The notes under the pieces were generated by a model, which saw nothing but the letters and a program-made list of their open reading frames with translations, did not search any database and had not been told where the DNA came from. Shown piece by piece: positions 1 through 8,254 of a stretch of 64,000 nucleotides of DNA (its first letter is position 1; each line of letters begins with the position of its first letter). The stretch is from Mycolicibacterium phlei. GTDB taxonomy: Bacteria > Actinomycetota > Actinomycetes > Mycobacteriales > Mycobacteriaceae. The stretch lies in contig NZ_CP014475.1 of the NCBI RefSeq assembly GCF_001583415.1, forward strand, positions 1,922,001 through 1,986,000, in the 5' to 3' direction. Both the position numbers and the translations under genes were made by a program.

Positions 1-958
1 GGCCCGACCGGCTCAGCCGCCACTCCGGCGGGTAGTTCATGTCGTTGTCCTTGACGACGTTGTTGAGGCCCTTCTCGAACGTGCCGTCGGTGAGGTCGAC
101 GTCGTTGGGCTGATCGTTCTGGATCAGCGGCAGCATGCCCTCGACCATGCCCGTCAACAGGCTGCCGAAGTACTCGCCCTTGTGCTGCTTGTACAGCTCG
201 AGGAAGGTCTTCTGCACCGCGACGGTGTCGGTGGGCCGCGTCTTCGAGCAGGCCAGCGCGTACTTCTCGGTCTCGGCCTCCAGCTGGTCGCGGGGCACCA
301 CGCTGTTGAGGAAGCCGCACTCGTACATCTCCTGCGCGGTGAACGGCCGTCCGGTGAACAGCATTTCGGAGAACTTGCGCAGCCCCATGGTCTCGGCCCA
401 CCACCACAGCCGTGGGCCCCAGCCGACGTACCGGAAGGCTGGGTGGCCGAAAAGCGCGTCGTCGGAGGAGATCACGAGATCGGCGTCGCCGGCCTGATAG
501 AAGTGCCAGCCGTAGCAGTAGCCCTTGGCCTCGATGATGCTGATCTTGCGCAGCTCCTGCAGCGGCCGGTTGCCCGCCCGCGCCTTGGCGTAGAAGTCGG
601 TGACCGTCGACAGGTACCGGTAGGAGCCGCCGGGCGGGTATTTGACGTCGTCATCGTTTATCGCCAGCTCGTGCAGCAGCGGCATGCCCGGGTTCTCCAG
701 CATCTCCCGCTGCTCGGGCAGGTCGCCGCCGCTGCCGAAATCCTCTCCCTCGCCGCGGATCACGACGACCTTCACATCGTCATCGACGTTGCACTTGTGG
801 ATCAGGTCCGCGTAGAGCTGCCGCATGCCCATGGTGGTGGAGTTCTGGGCCTCCGGTCGATCGAACGTGATGTAGGCGATCCGGTTCTTGCGGTCCTTCT
901 CGAACCGGATGTACTGCTCGGCTTCGCGCTTCATCTGCTCGTAGTCGTGCTCTGGCAT
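1..958 (-). CDS. Enoyl-CoA hydratase/isomerase family protein (3' end cut by window)
   Basis: A crotonase-fold protein, of which 319 codons are visible; the stop lies outside the window. The ATG at 958 follows a GGAG motif, which fixes the start. The N-terminal half has the crotonase signature of a Rxxx-N segment followed by an oxyanion-hole stretch (VVVIRGEGEDFGSGGD). The region where hydratases carry the first catalytic Glu reads GYCYGWHFYQAGD, so the canonical acid/base pair is not evident and simple hydratase activity is doubtful. The visible length already exceeds the usual 260 residues, because of an insertion around residues 85-115 and a long C-terminal part. Substrate unknown. Confidence 0.85.
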   Translation of the reverse strand, partial: MPEHDYEQMKREAEQYIRFEKDRKNRIAYITFDRPEAQNSTTMGMRQLYADLIHKCNVDDDVKVVVIRGEGEDFGSGGDLPEQREMLENPGMPLLHELAINDDDVKYPPGGSYRYLSTVTDFYAKARAGNRPLQELRKISIIEAKGYCYGWHFYQAGDADLVISSDDALFGHPAFRYVGWGPRLWWWAETMGLRKFSEMLFTGRPFTAQEMYECGFLNSVVPRDQLEAETEKYALACSKTRPTDTVAVQKTFLELYKQHKGEYFGSLLTGMVEGMLPLIQNDQPNDVDLTDGTFEKGLNNVVKDNDMNYPPEWRLSRSG

Positions 959-1152
959 GCTCGTCTCCTTCAGCGCCGGGATCGGCGGCCCCTCAAACAC
1001 ACAAAGCGGTGACGCGGACGCGCCACCGTTTCGCCGATCAGTCTGTCAGCGGCCGCCGCCCGCGGGGCCGTTTGTACTGACCGCTTAGATTCCGGCGACC
1101 TGCGAAATCATGATCAGCACATACGACACACCGGTCTCGTGCGTCACTACCG

Positions 1153-1178
1153 GCGCACATACCTGCCAGTATGTGCGC
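1153..1178. promoter_or_regulatory. Perfect 10-bp-arm palindrome upstream of the glycoside hydrolase gene
   Basis: GCGCACATAC (1153-1162) is repeated exactly as its reverse complement at 1169-1178 with a 6-nt spacer. It lies in the 283-nt divergent region between the crotonase start at 958 and the hydrolase start at 1242. The size and position fit a dimeric regulator site. No T-run follows, so a terminator is less likely. Regulator unknown. Confidence 0.5.
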
Positions 1179-1241
1179 ACAGCAAAGGCAACGGGTGCCT
1201 CTGCTCGCCGCTTCGTGCGGACGGACCCGTGAAGGTGGAAA

Positions 1242-2984
1242 GTGCGTCGATCCAGGCGGTTGCCGGCGAGGCGGGGGGTTGGGGCGGTCCGGACCACGGC
1301 GATGGCACTGGCCGTCGGGTTGGTGTGCACCACCGCGATCGTCGATCTCGGCAGACCCCGGCGGCCCGGCGGCGTGCTCGCCGCCGTCACCGTCTCGATC
1401 GATCCGGCGCCCACCACGGTCGGCATCGCCGACTCCGACGTCTACGGGATGACACAGGCCGACGTCGACAGGACCTTCGACCTGATGCGGGCCGACAACA
1501 TCCGCGCGGTGCGCCTCATGGTGCCGTGGGCCGGCGTCGAGCCCACCAGGGGCAATCTGAACTGGAGCGTGATCGACAAGACCATCAACTCCGCCGCCGC
1601 GCGGAACCTGGCCGTGGTCGCCATGATCAACTCCACCCCACTCTGGGCGGTGGCCCCCGGCGGGCAGTACCTCAGCGGCCGGCCCGCCTCCCCGGAGGCA
1701 TACGGCGAATTCGTCGCCAGGGTGATTTCGCGATATCCCGGCAAAATCGCAGCGGTCGAAATTTGGAACGAGCCGAATGCGATCTTCTTTTATACGCCCA
1801 AGCCGGACCCCGCCGGATATGTCGACCTGCTCAAGGCGGCCTATCCGAGAATCAAGGCGATCGACCCCTCGATCGAGGTGCTGGCGGGTTCGGTCGGATC
1901 GGTCGTCGACGTCGCGGGATTGGCGATCAATCCGGTGGCATTTGTGTCCGGTATGTACGCCGCCGGCGCGCAACCCTATTTCGACGCCCTGGCATTTCAT
2001 CCGTACCACTACAGCCTGAAGTTCTCGGCGGGGGTGGGCGTGGCCAACTCCCCGGTGCTGCAGCTGATGCAGATGCGCCAGCTCATGGTCGCCAACGGCG
2101 ACGCGGACAAGAGGATCTGGTCGACCGAGTTCGGTCAGCCCGTGTCCTCCGGCGGCGCGGCCAGACAGAACGACTACATCGCCGATGTCCTGCGCAAATG
2201 GCAGGAACTGCCCTACACGGGCCCGATGTTCATCTACACCACCCGCGACCGCCGGACCGGCAGCCTGGGCGCCGAGGACACCATCGGCATCTACAACTCC
2301 AACTGGACGCCGAAGCCCGCACAGGCCACGGTCCGCGCCGCGACGACGGGTGCGCTCGGCAAAGCCGACGAGTTCGTCCGGTTCGCGGCGTTCACCGACC
2401 CCGACTCGGGTGGTGTCCTGTCGCCGGTGTTCCGCACCACCGACGGCCGGTGGGCGCAGGTGCGCACGGTCAACACGGTCTACGAGACCCCCGACGGGTT
2501 CGTCACCTCACCCAACCCCGTCGCCCTCAAGGCCGGCCTGTACGCGGTGAGTCCGAAAGGTCCGTTCACCGGCGGGTACCAGGACTTCAACACGTCGAAC
2601 GGACTGCGGGTCTGGTACTCCGAGGCCACCGGCGCGCATTCCGGCAGCAGGCCGTTCGCGGCCGCCTGGGTGCCCGAACTCGGGTTGGCTCTCACCGACG
2701 AGAGCGGCAGCCTGCTGGGGACGTCGATGCAGTTCCAGAACGGCAAGATCACCTGGACACCGCTGGGCGGCATGTCGGTCACCTGGAATCCCGGGCACGG
2801 TCCCGGCGCCACCCCGACCACCACACCGACGACGGTGCCGACGACCACGACCACCGCACCGACGTCGTTGCCAACATCGACGCCTCCGGTGACACCAACT
2901 CCAATACCAGCAGCAGATAATCCGATCAGCGCGGTGCTTACTCTTCTTGGTGGTTTGCTCGGCGCGCTCAGCGGTCAGAGATAA
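1242..2984 (+). CDS. Secreted cellulase-like (clan A) glycoside hydrolase
   Basis: A 580-residue protein with an N-terminal Arg-rich segment and a hydrophobic stretch (residues about 18-35), consistent with export. The catalytic domain spans about residues 55-420. WNEPN at 175-179 places the acid/base Glu at 177, and WSTEFG near 293-298 supplies a second Glu at 296 as nucleophile candidate, both in the positions typical of clan A (GH5/GH39-like) TIM-barrel enzymes. The last 60 residues are a Thr/Pro-rich linker followed by a short hydrophobic tail, which suggests attachment to or passage through the cell envelope. The start is a GTG preceded by AAGGTGG. The glycan substrate cannot be told. 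Confidence 0.8.
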   Translation: MRRSRRLPARRGVGAVRTTAMALAVGLVCTTAIVDLGRPRRPGGVLAAVTVSIDPAPTTVGIADSDVYGMTQADVDRTFDLMRADNIRAVRLMVPWAGVEPTRGNLNWSVIDKTINSAAARNLAVVAMINSTPLWAVAPGGQYLSGRPASPEAYGEFVARVISRYPGKIAAVEIWNEPNAIFFYTPKPDPAGYVDLLKAAYPRIKAIDPSIEVLAGSVGSVVDVAGLAINPVAFVSGMYAAGAQPYFDALAFHPYHYSLKFSAGVGVANSPVLQLMQMRQLMVANGDADKRIWSTEFGQPVSSGGAARQNDYIADVLRKWQELPYTGPMFIYTTRDRRTGSLGAEDTIGIYNSNWTPKPAQATVRAATTGALGKADEFVRFAAFTDPDSGGVLSPVFRTTDGRWAQVRTVNTVYETPDGFVTSPNPVALKAGLYAVSPKGPFTGGYQDFNTSNGLRVWYSEATGAHSGSRPFAAAWVPELGLALTDESGSLLGTSMQFQNGKITWTPLGGMSVTWNPGHGPGATPTTTPTTVPTTTTTAPTSLPTSTPPVTPTPIPAADNPISAVLTLLGGLLGALSGQR

Positions 2985-3111
2985 CGAATGCGCAGCGTGT
3001 GAAGTAGTCGATATCTCTGTATTGCTCGACTATTTCTATGCAAGAATCAGCCTCGGAAACTTTCCATCGGGGGTTCATTTCCGGACGGAGGCAATCATCC
3101 CTACGTCGCAT

Positions 3112-4482
3112 TTGCGCTTGACCGCGGGCGTATGTGTGCTTGCCGCAGGACTGATGTTCGGCGGCGGTGCCGTCGCACTCGCTGACGAGACCGGCTCCTC
3201 TTCGAATCCGAACCCGAGCCACGGCAGTGAATCCAGCAGCCAGCCCAACAGGCCGGGTGGCATCCGGGTGACCGGCCATTTCGGTCCGCGGGTCAAGGCC
3301 GGTTCGGAGACGGACGGTTCGACCGGGACGACCACTACCACGACGGTCCGCAACGACACCACCGACGACGGCGATCGGGCCTCGGCGGCCGACGGCGCCG
3401 ACGCGACCGGTGGCCTCGACGCGACCGGCGATCTCGGTGCTGTCGATGACGGTGCGATCGATGACGGCGTGACCGGCGAGTCCGCCACGCAGACCACCCC
3501 GGCCGGCAGCACCAGCAGCGAGCCGTCGGCCTCGCCGAGTGGAACCGCGCCCGCGCTCGTGCCGACATCGTCTGAGTCCGGTACGGAGCCGTCGTCGAGC
3601 GCGCCCGCCAGCCCCAACCAGAGCGACAGCCCGCTGCTCAGTAACCCGTCGACCCCGGCCGGTCCCACCGTCGACCCGGTGCGGAAAGCGCTGGAGCCGG
3701 TGAGCAACGCGGTCACGACGTTCGGCCGGGTCCTCAACTCGGTGCCCGGACGGCTCGCCGACCTCAGTACCTCGACCACCCCGGTGCGCGACGTCATCGC
3801 CGAGGTCCGGGACATGCTGACCACGATGTACGGCGCGGTCACCCCGCTCATGGCGGTGCCCGGCAACCTGTACTCGCTGTTCGGCGTTCCTGTGCCGCCG
3901 GCCCAGCCGCTGATCGGTACCGGCGGGTCGTTCGACGGTGCCAAGATCGAGGTGCCCGACGAGGCTCCGCTGTTCGGACCGCAGCCCGCCCAGGTGGCGC
4001 CCGCGTACGTGCCCACGCCCGGCCCGCTGTTCGGCACGCTGGCACCGCGGCCGACGCTGGGCAAGGTGGCCACCGCCCCGCGGACGCAGCCGCTGACGGT
4101 CTCCGGCATCGTGCCGCTGAAGATGGACACGCCGCGCACCGCGCAGTCGCTGTTCCAGCACGTCATCGAGGCCGTCCTGGTACCCGCCTCGCTCACCGCG
4201 CTCGCCGCGGTGGCGCTGCCGGGTATCGGCGCCCTGCTCGTGGTGAGCGCCGCCGGTGTCCGCCTCGGCTACCGCCAGGCGAAGGCCGCCCTGAAGATGC
4301 GGACCTCCGGCATCGCCCGCTTCGCCGGGCCCGGCCCGATCGGCGTGGTGCGCTCGGGTTCGATGATCGCCCTGCGGCAGCGGTCACGCGGCCCGCGGAC
4401 GGCGCGGGCGGTCTGCCCGGAGGTGGCCGCGCAGCCGGCGTCCACCGAGGCGACCGTGCTGACGCTGGAACGTATCGCCTAG
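3112..4482 (+). CDS. Secreted Ser/Thr-rich protein with C-terminal membrane segment, function unknown
   Basis: Not recognised as an enzyme. The N-terminus (RLTAGVCVLAAGLMFGGG, then AVALA/DE) is a signal peptide. It is followed by about 150 residues rich in Ser, Thr, Gly and Asp that look disordered, a Pro-rich region, and a hydrophobic segment near the C-terminus (about 30 residues, LVPASLTALAAVALPGIGAL) followed by a basic tail, i.e. a surface-exposed protein held in the membrane. I give the TTG at 3112, but a GGAGG at 3087-3091 is ideally placed for an ATC at 3097, which would add five residues (I-P-T-S-H). The reading frame stays open upstream into the preceding gene, so the start is uncertain. 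It may be co-transcribed with the glycoside hydrolase. Confidence 0.6.
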   Translation: MRLTAGVCVLAAGLMFGGGAVALADETGSSSNPNPSHGSESSSQPNRPGGIRVTGHFGPRVKAGSETDGSTGTTTTTTVRNDTTDDGDRASAADGADATGGLDATGDLGAVDDGAIDDGVTGESATQTTPAGSTSSEPSASPSGTAPALVPTSSESGTEPSSSAPASPNQSDSPLLSNPSTPAGPTVDPVRKALEPVSNAVTTFGRVLNSVPGRLADLSTSTTPVRDVIAEVRDMLTTMYGAVTPLMAVPGNLYSLFGVPVPPAQPLIGTGGSFDGAKIEVPDEAPLFGPQPAQVAPAYVPTPGPLFGTLAPRPTLGKVATAPRTQPLTVSGIVPLKMDTPRTAQSLFQHVIEAVLVPASLTALAAVALPGIGALLVVSAAGVRLGYRQAKAALKMRTSGIARFAGPGPIGVVRSGSMIALRQRSRGPRTARAVCPEVAAQPASTEATVLTLERIA

Positions 4483-4515
4483 CGACCCGTAGCCCGGGCC
4501 GAGAAGGTCCCACAC

Positions 4516-4884
4516 ATGATCGAGGCACTCGCCGATCTGCCCGATGGGGTGACCGGGATCCGGGTGTCCGGACGCGTCGACGCCGAACAGATCCGCGCGT
4601 TCGAGCCAACCATGGCCGAGCTGCTGGCCGGCGACGAGATCCGGTTCATCGAGGTGATCGACCACGACTACCAGGGCGTGAGCCCCGGGGCGGTGGTCGA
4701 GGATCTCAAGATGGACTTCAAGGTGGTGCTCAAGCGCCTGCCGGCGTTCAAGAAGATCGCCGTCGTCACCGACGTCGAGTGGATGGTGCACGCGCTGCAC
4801 CTGATGGCCTGGATGGTGCCGGGGGAGCTGAAGGTCTTCGGACTCGCCGAGCTCGAGCAGGCCAAGCAGTGGGCGGCCCGCTGA
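4516..4884 (+). CDS. SpoIIAA-like (STAS-fold) small protein
   Basis: A 122-residue cytosolic protein matching the SpoIIAA-like family: an N-terminal strand pair ending in GIRVSGRV, a central EDLKMDFKVVLKRLPAFKKIAVVTD segment, and a C-terminal amphipathic helix pair (WMVHALHLMAWM, ELEQAKQW). Family members have a STAS-like fold, often with lipid or membrane association, but no defined reaction. It lies 33 nt after the secreted protein gene and converges on a TetR gene. Its TGA stop (4882-4884) is the first triplet of the first of three phased palindromes. Role unknown. Confidence 0.75.
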   Translation: MIEALADLPDGVTGIRVSGRVDAEQIRAFEPTMAELLAGDEIRFIEVIDHDYQGVSPGAVVEDLKMDFKVVLKRLPAFKKIAVVTDVEWMVHALHLMAWMVPGELKVFGLAELEQAKQWAAR

Positions 4885-4957
4885 CGGCCGACGTCAGTGT
4901 TGTTGTGACGCCCGGCGTCAGTGTTGTTGTGACGCCCGGCGTCAGTGTTGTTGTGAC
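4882..4957. repeat. 24-bp tandem repeat carrying three phased TGACG-N5-CGTCA palindromes
   Basis: The 18-mer CGTCAGTGTTGTTGTGAC occurs at 4892-4909, 4916-4933 and 4940-4957, giving an exact 24-bp period. Each period boundary forms a palindrome TGACG-N5-CGTCA at 4882-4896, 4906-4920 and 4930-4944. The first palindrome contains the stop of the SpoIIAA-like gene and the third contains the stop of the convergent TetR gene. It could be a bidirectional transcription stop, or a multi-site operator for the adjacent TetR protein. No uridine tract is seen. Confidence 0.8.
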
Positions 4958-5574
4958 TGCTCGAGATACGCCACGATCGCGTTCGTGAGTCCCCGCCGGG
5001 CCTCGTCGAGGTCGTAATAGCTGCCCAGCTGGCGTTCGGAGACGATGCCGCGCATGGCGCCCGGGATGAACGCCGCCACCTCGCGCACCCGCTGCGGGTC
5101 GACGTCGAGATCGGCGAAAGCCTTCTGGCACGCCGCCAGCCAGCTGTCGCCCCATGACGACAACTCGGCCGCGGTGCGCGGGTAGAGGCGCTCGAGTTCG
5201 GCGGGGTCGCTGGGCAGCGCGGCGCGCAGGTTCTCGATGGCGCGCGAATGCGTGGAGGTCAGCCCGTCGTAGAGGGTGTCGATGATCGCGGCGACGCGCT
5301 TGTCCAGCGGTGCGCCCGGCTCGGTCACCGCGGCCGGGATGTCGCCGCGCAGTTGCGCGGTGTAGTGCAGTACGGCCGCCCAGAACCCGTCGACATCACC
5401 GAACTGGTACTTCACCGCACCCCACGTCGCGCCGCTCTCGCGGGCGATGCGGCTGGCCGACACCGCGCCGGGGTCCCCGGACGCCAGCGAACGCAGCGCG
5501 GCGTCGAGCATGGCCTCGCGGGTGGCCTGGCCCCGGCGGTTGCTGCGCCTGCCCTGGGTGCCCGCGACGGTCAT
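4942..5574 (-). CDS. TetR family transcriptional regulator
   Basis: A 210-residue repressor-type protein. Residues about 14-60 form the TetR helix-turn-helix (ATREAMLDAALRSLA; ARESGATWGAVKYQFGD), followed by an all-helical ligand/dimer domain. It is transcribed away from the Rieske oxygenase gene at 5654, so control of that two-gene unit and of itself is the natural inference. A palindrome at 5617-5633 in the shared promoter region is the candidate operator. The last codons (SQQH) lie inside the tandem repeat at the 3' end. Ligand unknown. Confidence 0.85.
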   Translation of the reverse strand: MTVAGTQGRRSNRRGQATREAMLDAALRSLASGDPGAVSASRIARESGATWGAVKYQFGDVDGFWAAVLHYTAQLRGDIPAAVTEPGAPLDKRVAAIIDTLYDGLTSTHSRAIENLRAALPSDPAELERLYPRTAAELSSWGDSWLAACQKAFADLDVDPQRVREVAAFIPGAMRGIVSERQLGSYYDLDEARRGLTNAIVAYLEQSQQH

Positions 5575-5616
5575 GACAGCGATGGTAATCGGCGCCCAAC
5601 ATTTTCACAGCGCCCT

Positions 5617-5633
5617 CTATGAAAGTTTCACAG
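5617..5633. promoter_or_regulatory. Candidate TetR operator in the TetR/Rieske divergent promoter
   Basis: CTaTGAAA-g-TTTCAcAG is a 17-bp inverted repeat with seven matching bases per arm. A second half site, TTTCACAG, lies at 5603-5610, exactly 23 bp before the same 8-mer at 5626-5633. The site is between the divergent starts at 5574 and 5654. Confidence 0.55.
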
Positions 5634-5653
5634 TGGGCCCTATCATCTCTCGC

Positions 5654-6685
5654 ATGGCTAAACCGCCGCTGTCGATGAAACCGACGGGCTGGTTCCAGGT
5701 CGCCTGGTCGGACGAGGTCGGGGTGGGCGATGTCCACAAGATGACCTACTTCGGCCAGGAGATGATCGCCTGGCGTTCCGAGACCGGCCGCGTCACCGTG
5801 ATGAACGCCTACTGCGAGCACCTCGGCGCGCATCTGGGCCATGGCGGCAAGGTCGTCGGCGAGGTGCTGCAGTGCCCGTTCCACGGCTGGCAGTGGAATT
5901 CCGAGGGCCGCAACGTCTGCATCCCGTACGAAGACCGGCCCAACCGGGGCAGGCGGATCAAGACCTATCCCGTCGTCGAACGCAACGAGTCGATCTACAT
6001 CTGGCACGACGTGCACGGGCGCGAACCGTTCTTCGACGCACCCGACGTGTTCGCCAGCTTCAACGACGGCAGCAGCCGCGCCGACTACTACCCGCAGCAA
6101 CGGCTCTTCGAACGCGGCCTGGAGATGCACCCGCAGTACGTGCTCGAAAACGGGGTTGACTTCGCTCATTTCAAGTTCGTTCACAACACGCCGATCATCC
6201 CGGTGTTCACCCGCCACGACTTCGACCAGCCGTGGTCCTACGTGGACTTCACCATTACCTTCGAGGGCGACGAGCAGCAGAGCATCGACGACGTCAAGAG
6301 TGGTGTCGAGGCCATCAACGGCGGCCTGGGCATCGCGGTGACCAAGAGTTGGGGCATGGTCGACAACCGGACCATCTCGGCGATCACCCCCGTCGATGAG
6401 TACACCTCCGACGTTCGGTTCATGGTCTACATCGGTCGCCCCAAGGGCGAGGTCCGCAATCCCGAACGCGCACAGGCCAAGGCGGCCGAGTTCGGGCAGG
6501 AGGTCATTCGGCAGTTCAGCCAGGACATCGAGATCTGGGCGCACCAGCGCTATTCCGATCCGCCCGCATTGTCCAGCTCCGAGTACGCCGGGTTCACCGC
6601 GATTCGCAACTGGGCCAAGCAGTTCTATCCCGACGGCACCGGCGGAAGCGCCGCCGAGGTCCACGCCGCACGTCAGAGAGGCTGA
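5654..6685 (+). CDS. Rieske non-heme iron oxygenase, terminal oxygenase component (KshA-like group)
   Basis: A 343-residue ring-hydroxylating-type oxygenase. The Rieske [2Fe-2S] ligands are C54-x-H56 and C74-x2-H77 (YCEHLGAH and QCPFHGW). The mononuclear iron motif is in the C-terminal half, N-G-V-D169-F-A-H172-F-K-F-V-H177. Both centres are complete, so it should be active with an external reductase, which is not encoded in the window. Length and layout fit the group that includes 3-ketosteroid 9alpha-hydroxylase oxygenase, but the substrate is not proven. I chose ATG 5654, although the frame is open further upstream. It is followed 2 nt later by a DapB-like gene. Confidence 0.85.
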   Translation: MAKPPLSMKPTGWFQVAWSDEVGVGDVHKMTYFGQEMIAWRSETGRVTVMNAYCEHLGAHLGHGGKVVGEVLQCPFHGWQWNSEGRNVCIPYEDRPNRGRRIKTYPVVERNESIYIWHDVHGREPFFDAPDVFASFNDGSSRADYYPQQRLFERGLEMHPQYVLENGVDFAHFKFVHNTPIIPVFTRHDFDQPWSYVDFTITFEGDEQQSIDDVKSGVEAINGGLGIAVTKSWGMVDNRTISAITPVDEYTSDVRFMVYIGRPKGEVRNPERAQAKAAEFGQEVIRQFSQDIEIWAHQRYSDPPALSSSEYAGFTAIRNWAKQFYPDGTGGSAAEVHAARQRG

Positions 6686-6687
6686 TC

Positions 6688-7767
6688 ATGACCAAACCGA
6701 TCCGGATCTTCCAGGTGGCCACCGGCAACGTCGGCTCCGAGATGATCAAACGCCTGCAGCACCGGGACGACCTGGAACTCATTGGGGTGCACTGCTATTC
6801 GGCGGACAAGATCGGCCGCGACGTCGGCGAGATCGTGGGCATCGGGCCCATCGGGGTGACGGCGACCGGCTCGGTCGACGAGATCATCGCCGCCAGACCC
6901 GATGTGCTGACCTTCCACGGTGTGTTCCCCGACGAGGACCTCTACGTCAAGGTGCTCGAGGCCGGCATCAACATCGTCACCACCGCCGACTGGATCACCG
7001 GGTGGCACCGCGACACCAACCATCCGCATCCCTCCGGTAAGCCGGTGACCCAGCTGCTGGCCGAGGCGTGCGCCAAGGGCGGCTCCACGTTCTACGGCAC
7101 CGGCATGAACCCCGGCGTGAATCAGATTCTGGGCGTGGTGTGTTCGGCCGACGTCGCCGAGATCGAGAACGTCACCACCATCGAGTCCGTCGACGTGTCG
7201 TGTCACCACTCCCGCGACACCTGGATCGAGGTGGGCTACGGTCTGCCCGTCGACGACCCGTCCATCCCGGGCAAGCTGGAGAAGTACACCCGGGTGTTCT
7301 CCGACGCCGTGTTGATGATGGCCGACTGCTTCGACCTCAAGCTCGACGAGGTCAAGTTCAGCTACGAACTCGGCGCCTGCACAAAGGATGTCGACCTGGG
7401 CTGGTACAAGCTGCCGAAGGGTTCGCTGGGCGGCAACTACATCAAGTACCAGGGCATGGTGGACGGGGTACCGCGCGTCGAGACCCATCTGGAGTGGCAG
7501 ATGACGCCGCACACCGACCCGCACTGGGATATCAAGGGCTGCTACATCACCCAGATCAAGGGCGATCCGTGCATCTACAACAAGCACATGATCTTCCCGA
7601 AACCCGGTGTGGACCTGTCGGATCCGGACAACTTCGCCTCGATCGGCATGACGGTCACCGGGCTGCCCGCCCTCAACGTCATCCGGTCCGTGGTGGCCGC
7701 CCCGCCCGGCCTGCTCACCAGCGCCGACGTGCCCCTGCGCGGTTTCGCGGGACGGTTCAAGCTGTAA
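6688..7767 (+). CDS. DapB-like NAD(P)-dependent reductase/dehydrogenase
   Basis: A 359-residue protein with an N-terminal Rossmann fold (IFQVATGNVGSEMIKRL, G-N-V-G) and a long C-terminal domain, related to dihydrodipicolinate reductase and 2,4-diaminopentanoate dehydrogenase. Mycobacteria carry several such proteins with unknown substrates. The ATG is 2 nt after the Rieske stop, so the two are surely co-transcribed and probably act on the same metabolite. A shorter paralogue lies at 51809-52843 in the catabolic cluster. True lysine biosynthetic DapB is much shorter (about 245 residues), so this is not the housekeeping gene. Confidence 0.75.
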   Translation: MTKPIRIFQVATGNVGSEMIKRLQHRDDLELIGVHCYSADKIGRDVGEIVGIGPIGVTATGSVDEIIAARPDVLTFHGVFPDEDLYVKVLEAGINIVTTADWITGWHRDTNHPHPSGKPVTQLLAEACAKGGSTFYGTGMNPGVNQILGVVCSADVAEIENVTTIESVDVSCHHSRDTWIEVGYGLPVDDPSIPGKLEKYTRVFSDAVLMMADCFDLKLDEVKFSYELGACTKDVDLGWYKLPKGSLGGNYIKYQGMVDGVPRVETHLEWQMTPHTDPHWDIKGCYITQIKGDPCIYNKHMIFPKPGVDLSDPDNFASIGMTVTGLPALNVIRSVVAAPPGLLTSADVPLRGFAGRFKL

Positions 7768-7777
7768 CTTGTCGTGC

Positions 7778-8242
7778 GTGAACGAGCGCAACGAGACCGT
7801 CGCCCGCGCGGTGGCCGCTGCGGGTATCGAACCCGCGATCAGGATCCTGGACGCCGACGTCAAGACGGCAGCGGCGGCGGCGCAGCGCCTGGGTTGCGAG
7901 GTGGGCGCGATCGCCAACAGCCTGGTGTTCGACTGTGACGGTGAGCCGCTGCTGGTGATGGCCAGCGGGGCCGCCCGGGTGGACACCGACCTGTTGGCCA
8001 AGCAGCTGGACGCGCAGCGGATCAGCCGGGCCACACCGCAGTTCGTCAAGGCGGCGACCGGCCAGGTGATCGGGGGAGTGGCGCCCACCGGGCACCCCAG
8101 CCCGCTGCGCACCGTCGTCGACGAATCGCTGCGGGACTACCCGCTGCTGTGGGCCGCCGCCGGAACGCCGGACTCGGTGATGCCGCTGACCTACGACCAG
8201 TTGCTCACGCTCACCGGCGGCCGGCCGATGCGGGTGCGCTGA
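7778..8242 (+). CDS. YbaK/EbsC-family aminoacyl-tRNA deacylase
   Basis: A small cytosolic protein of about 154 residues with the YbaK/ProX editing fold: an N-terminal helix, CEVGAIANSLVFDCDG (the conserved K/N-S strand region), and the Gly-rich loop VIGGVAPTGHPSPL that closes the active site. The family hydrolyses misacylated tRNA such as Cys-tRNA(Pro). I prefer the GTG at 7778; a TTG at 7769 is also in frame. It starts 10 nt after the DapB-like gene on the same strand and may be co-transcribed by proximity only. Confidence 0.8.
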   Translation: MNERNETVARAVAAAGIEPAIRILDADVKTAAAAAQRLGCEVGAIANSLVFDCDGEPLLVMASGAARVDTDLLAKQLDAQRISRATPQFVKAATGQVIGGVAPTGHPSPLRTVVDESLRDYPLLWAAAGTPDSVMPLTYDQLLTLTGGRPMRVR

Positions 8243-8254
8243 CCTGCGCTGACC

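Noticed and set aside
2968..4161. Minus-strand frame of 397 codons opposite the Ser/Thr-rich secreted protein
   Set aside because: Arg/Gly-rich repetitive translation without domain or ribosome site; the plus-strand protein has a signal peptide and a membrane segment.
4882..4957. CRISPR-like array
   Set aside because: Only three 24-bp units with no unique spacers and no cas genes nearby; it is a tandem repeat.
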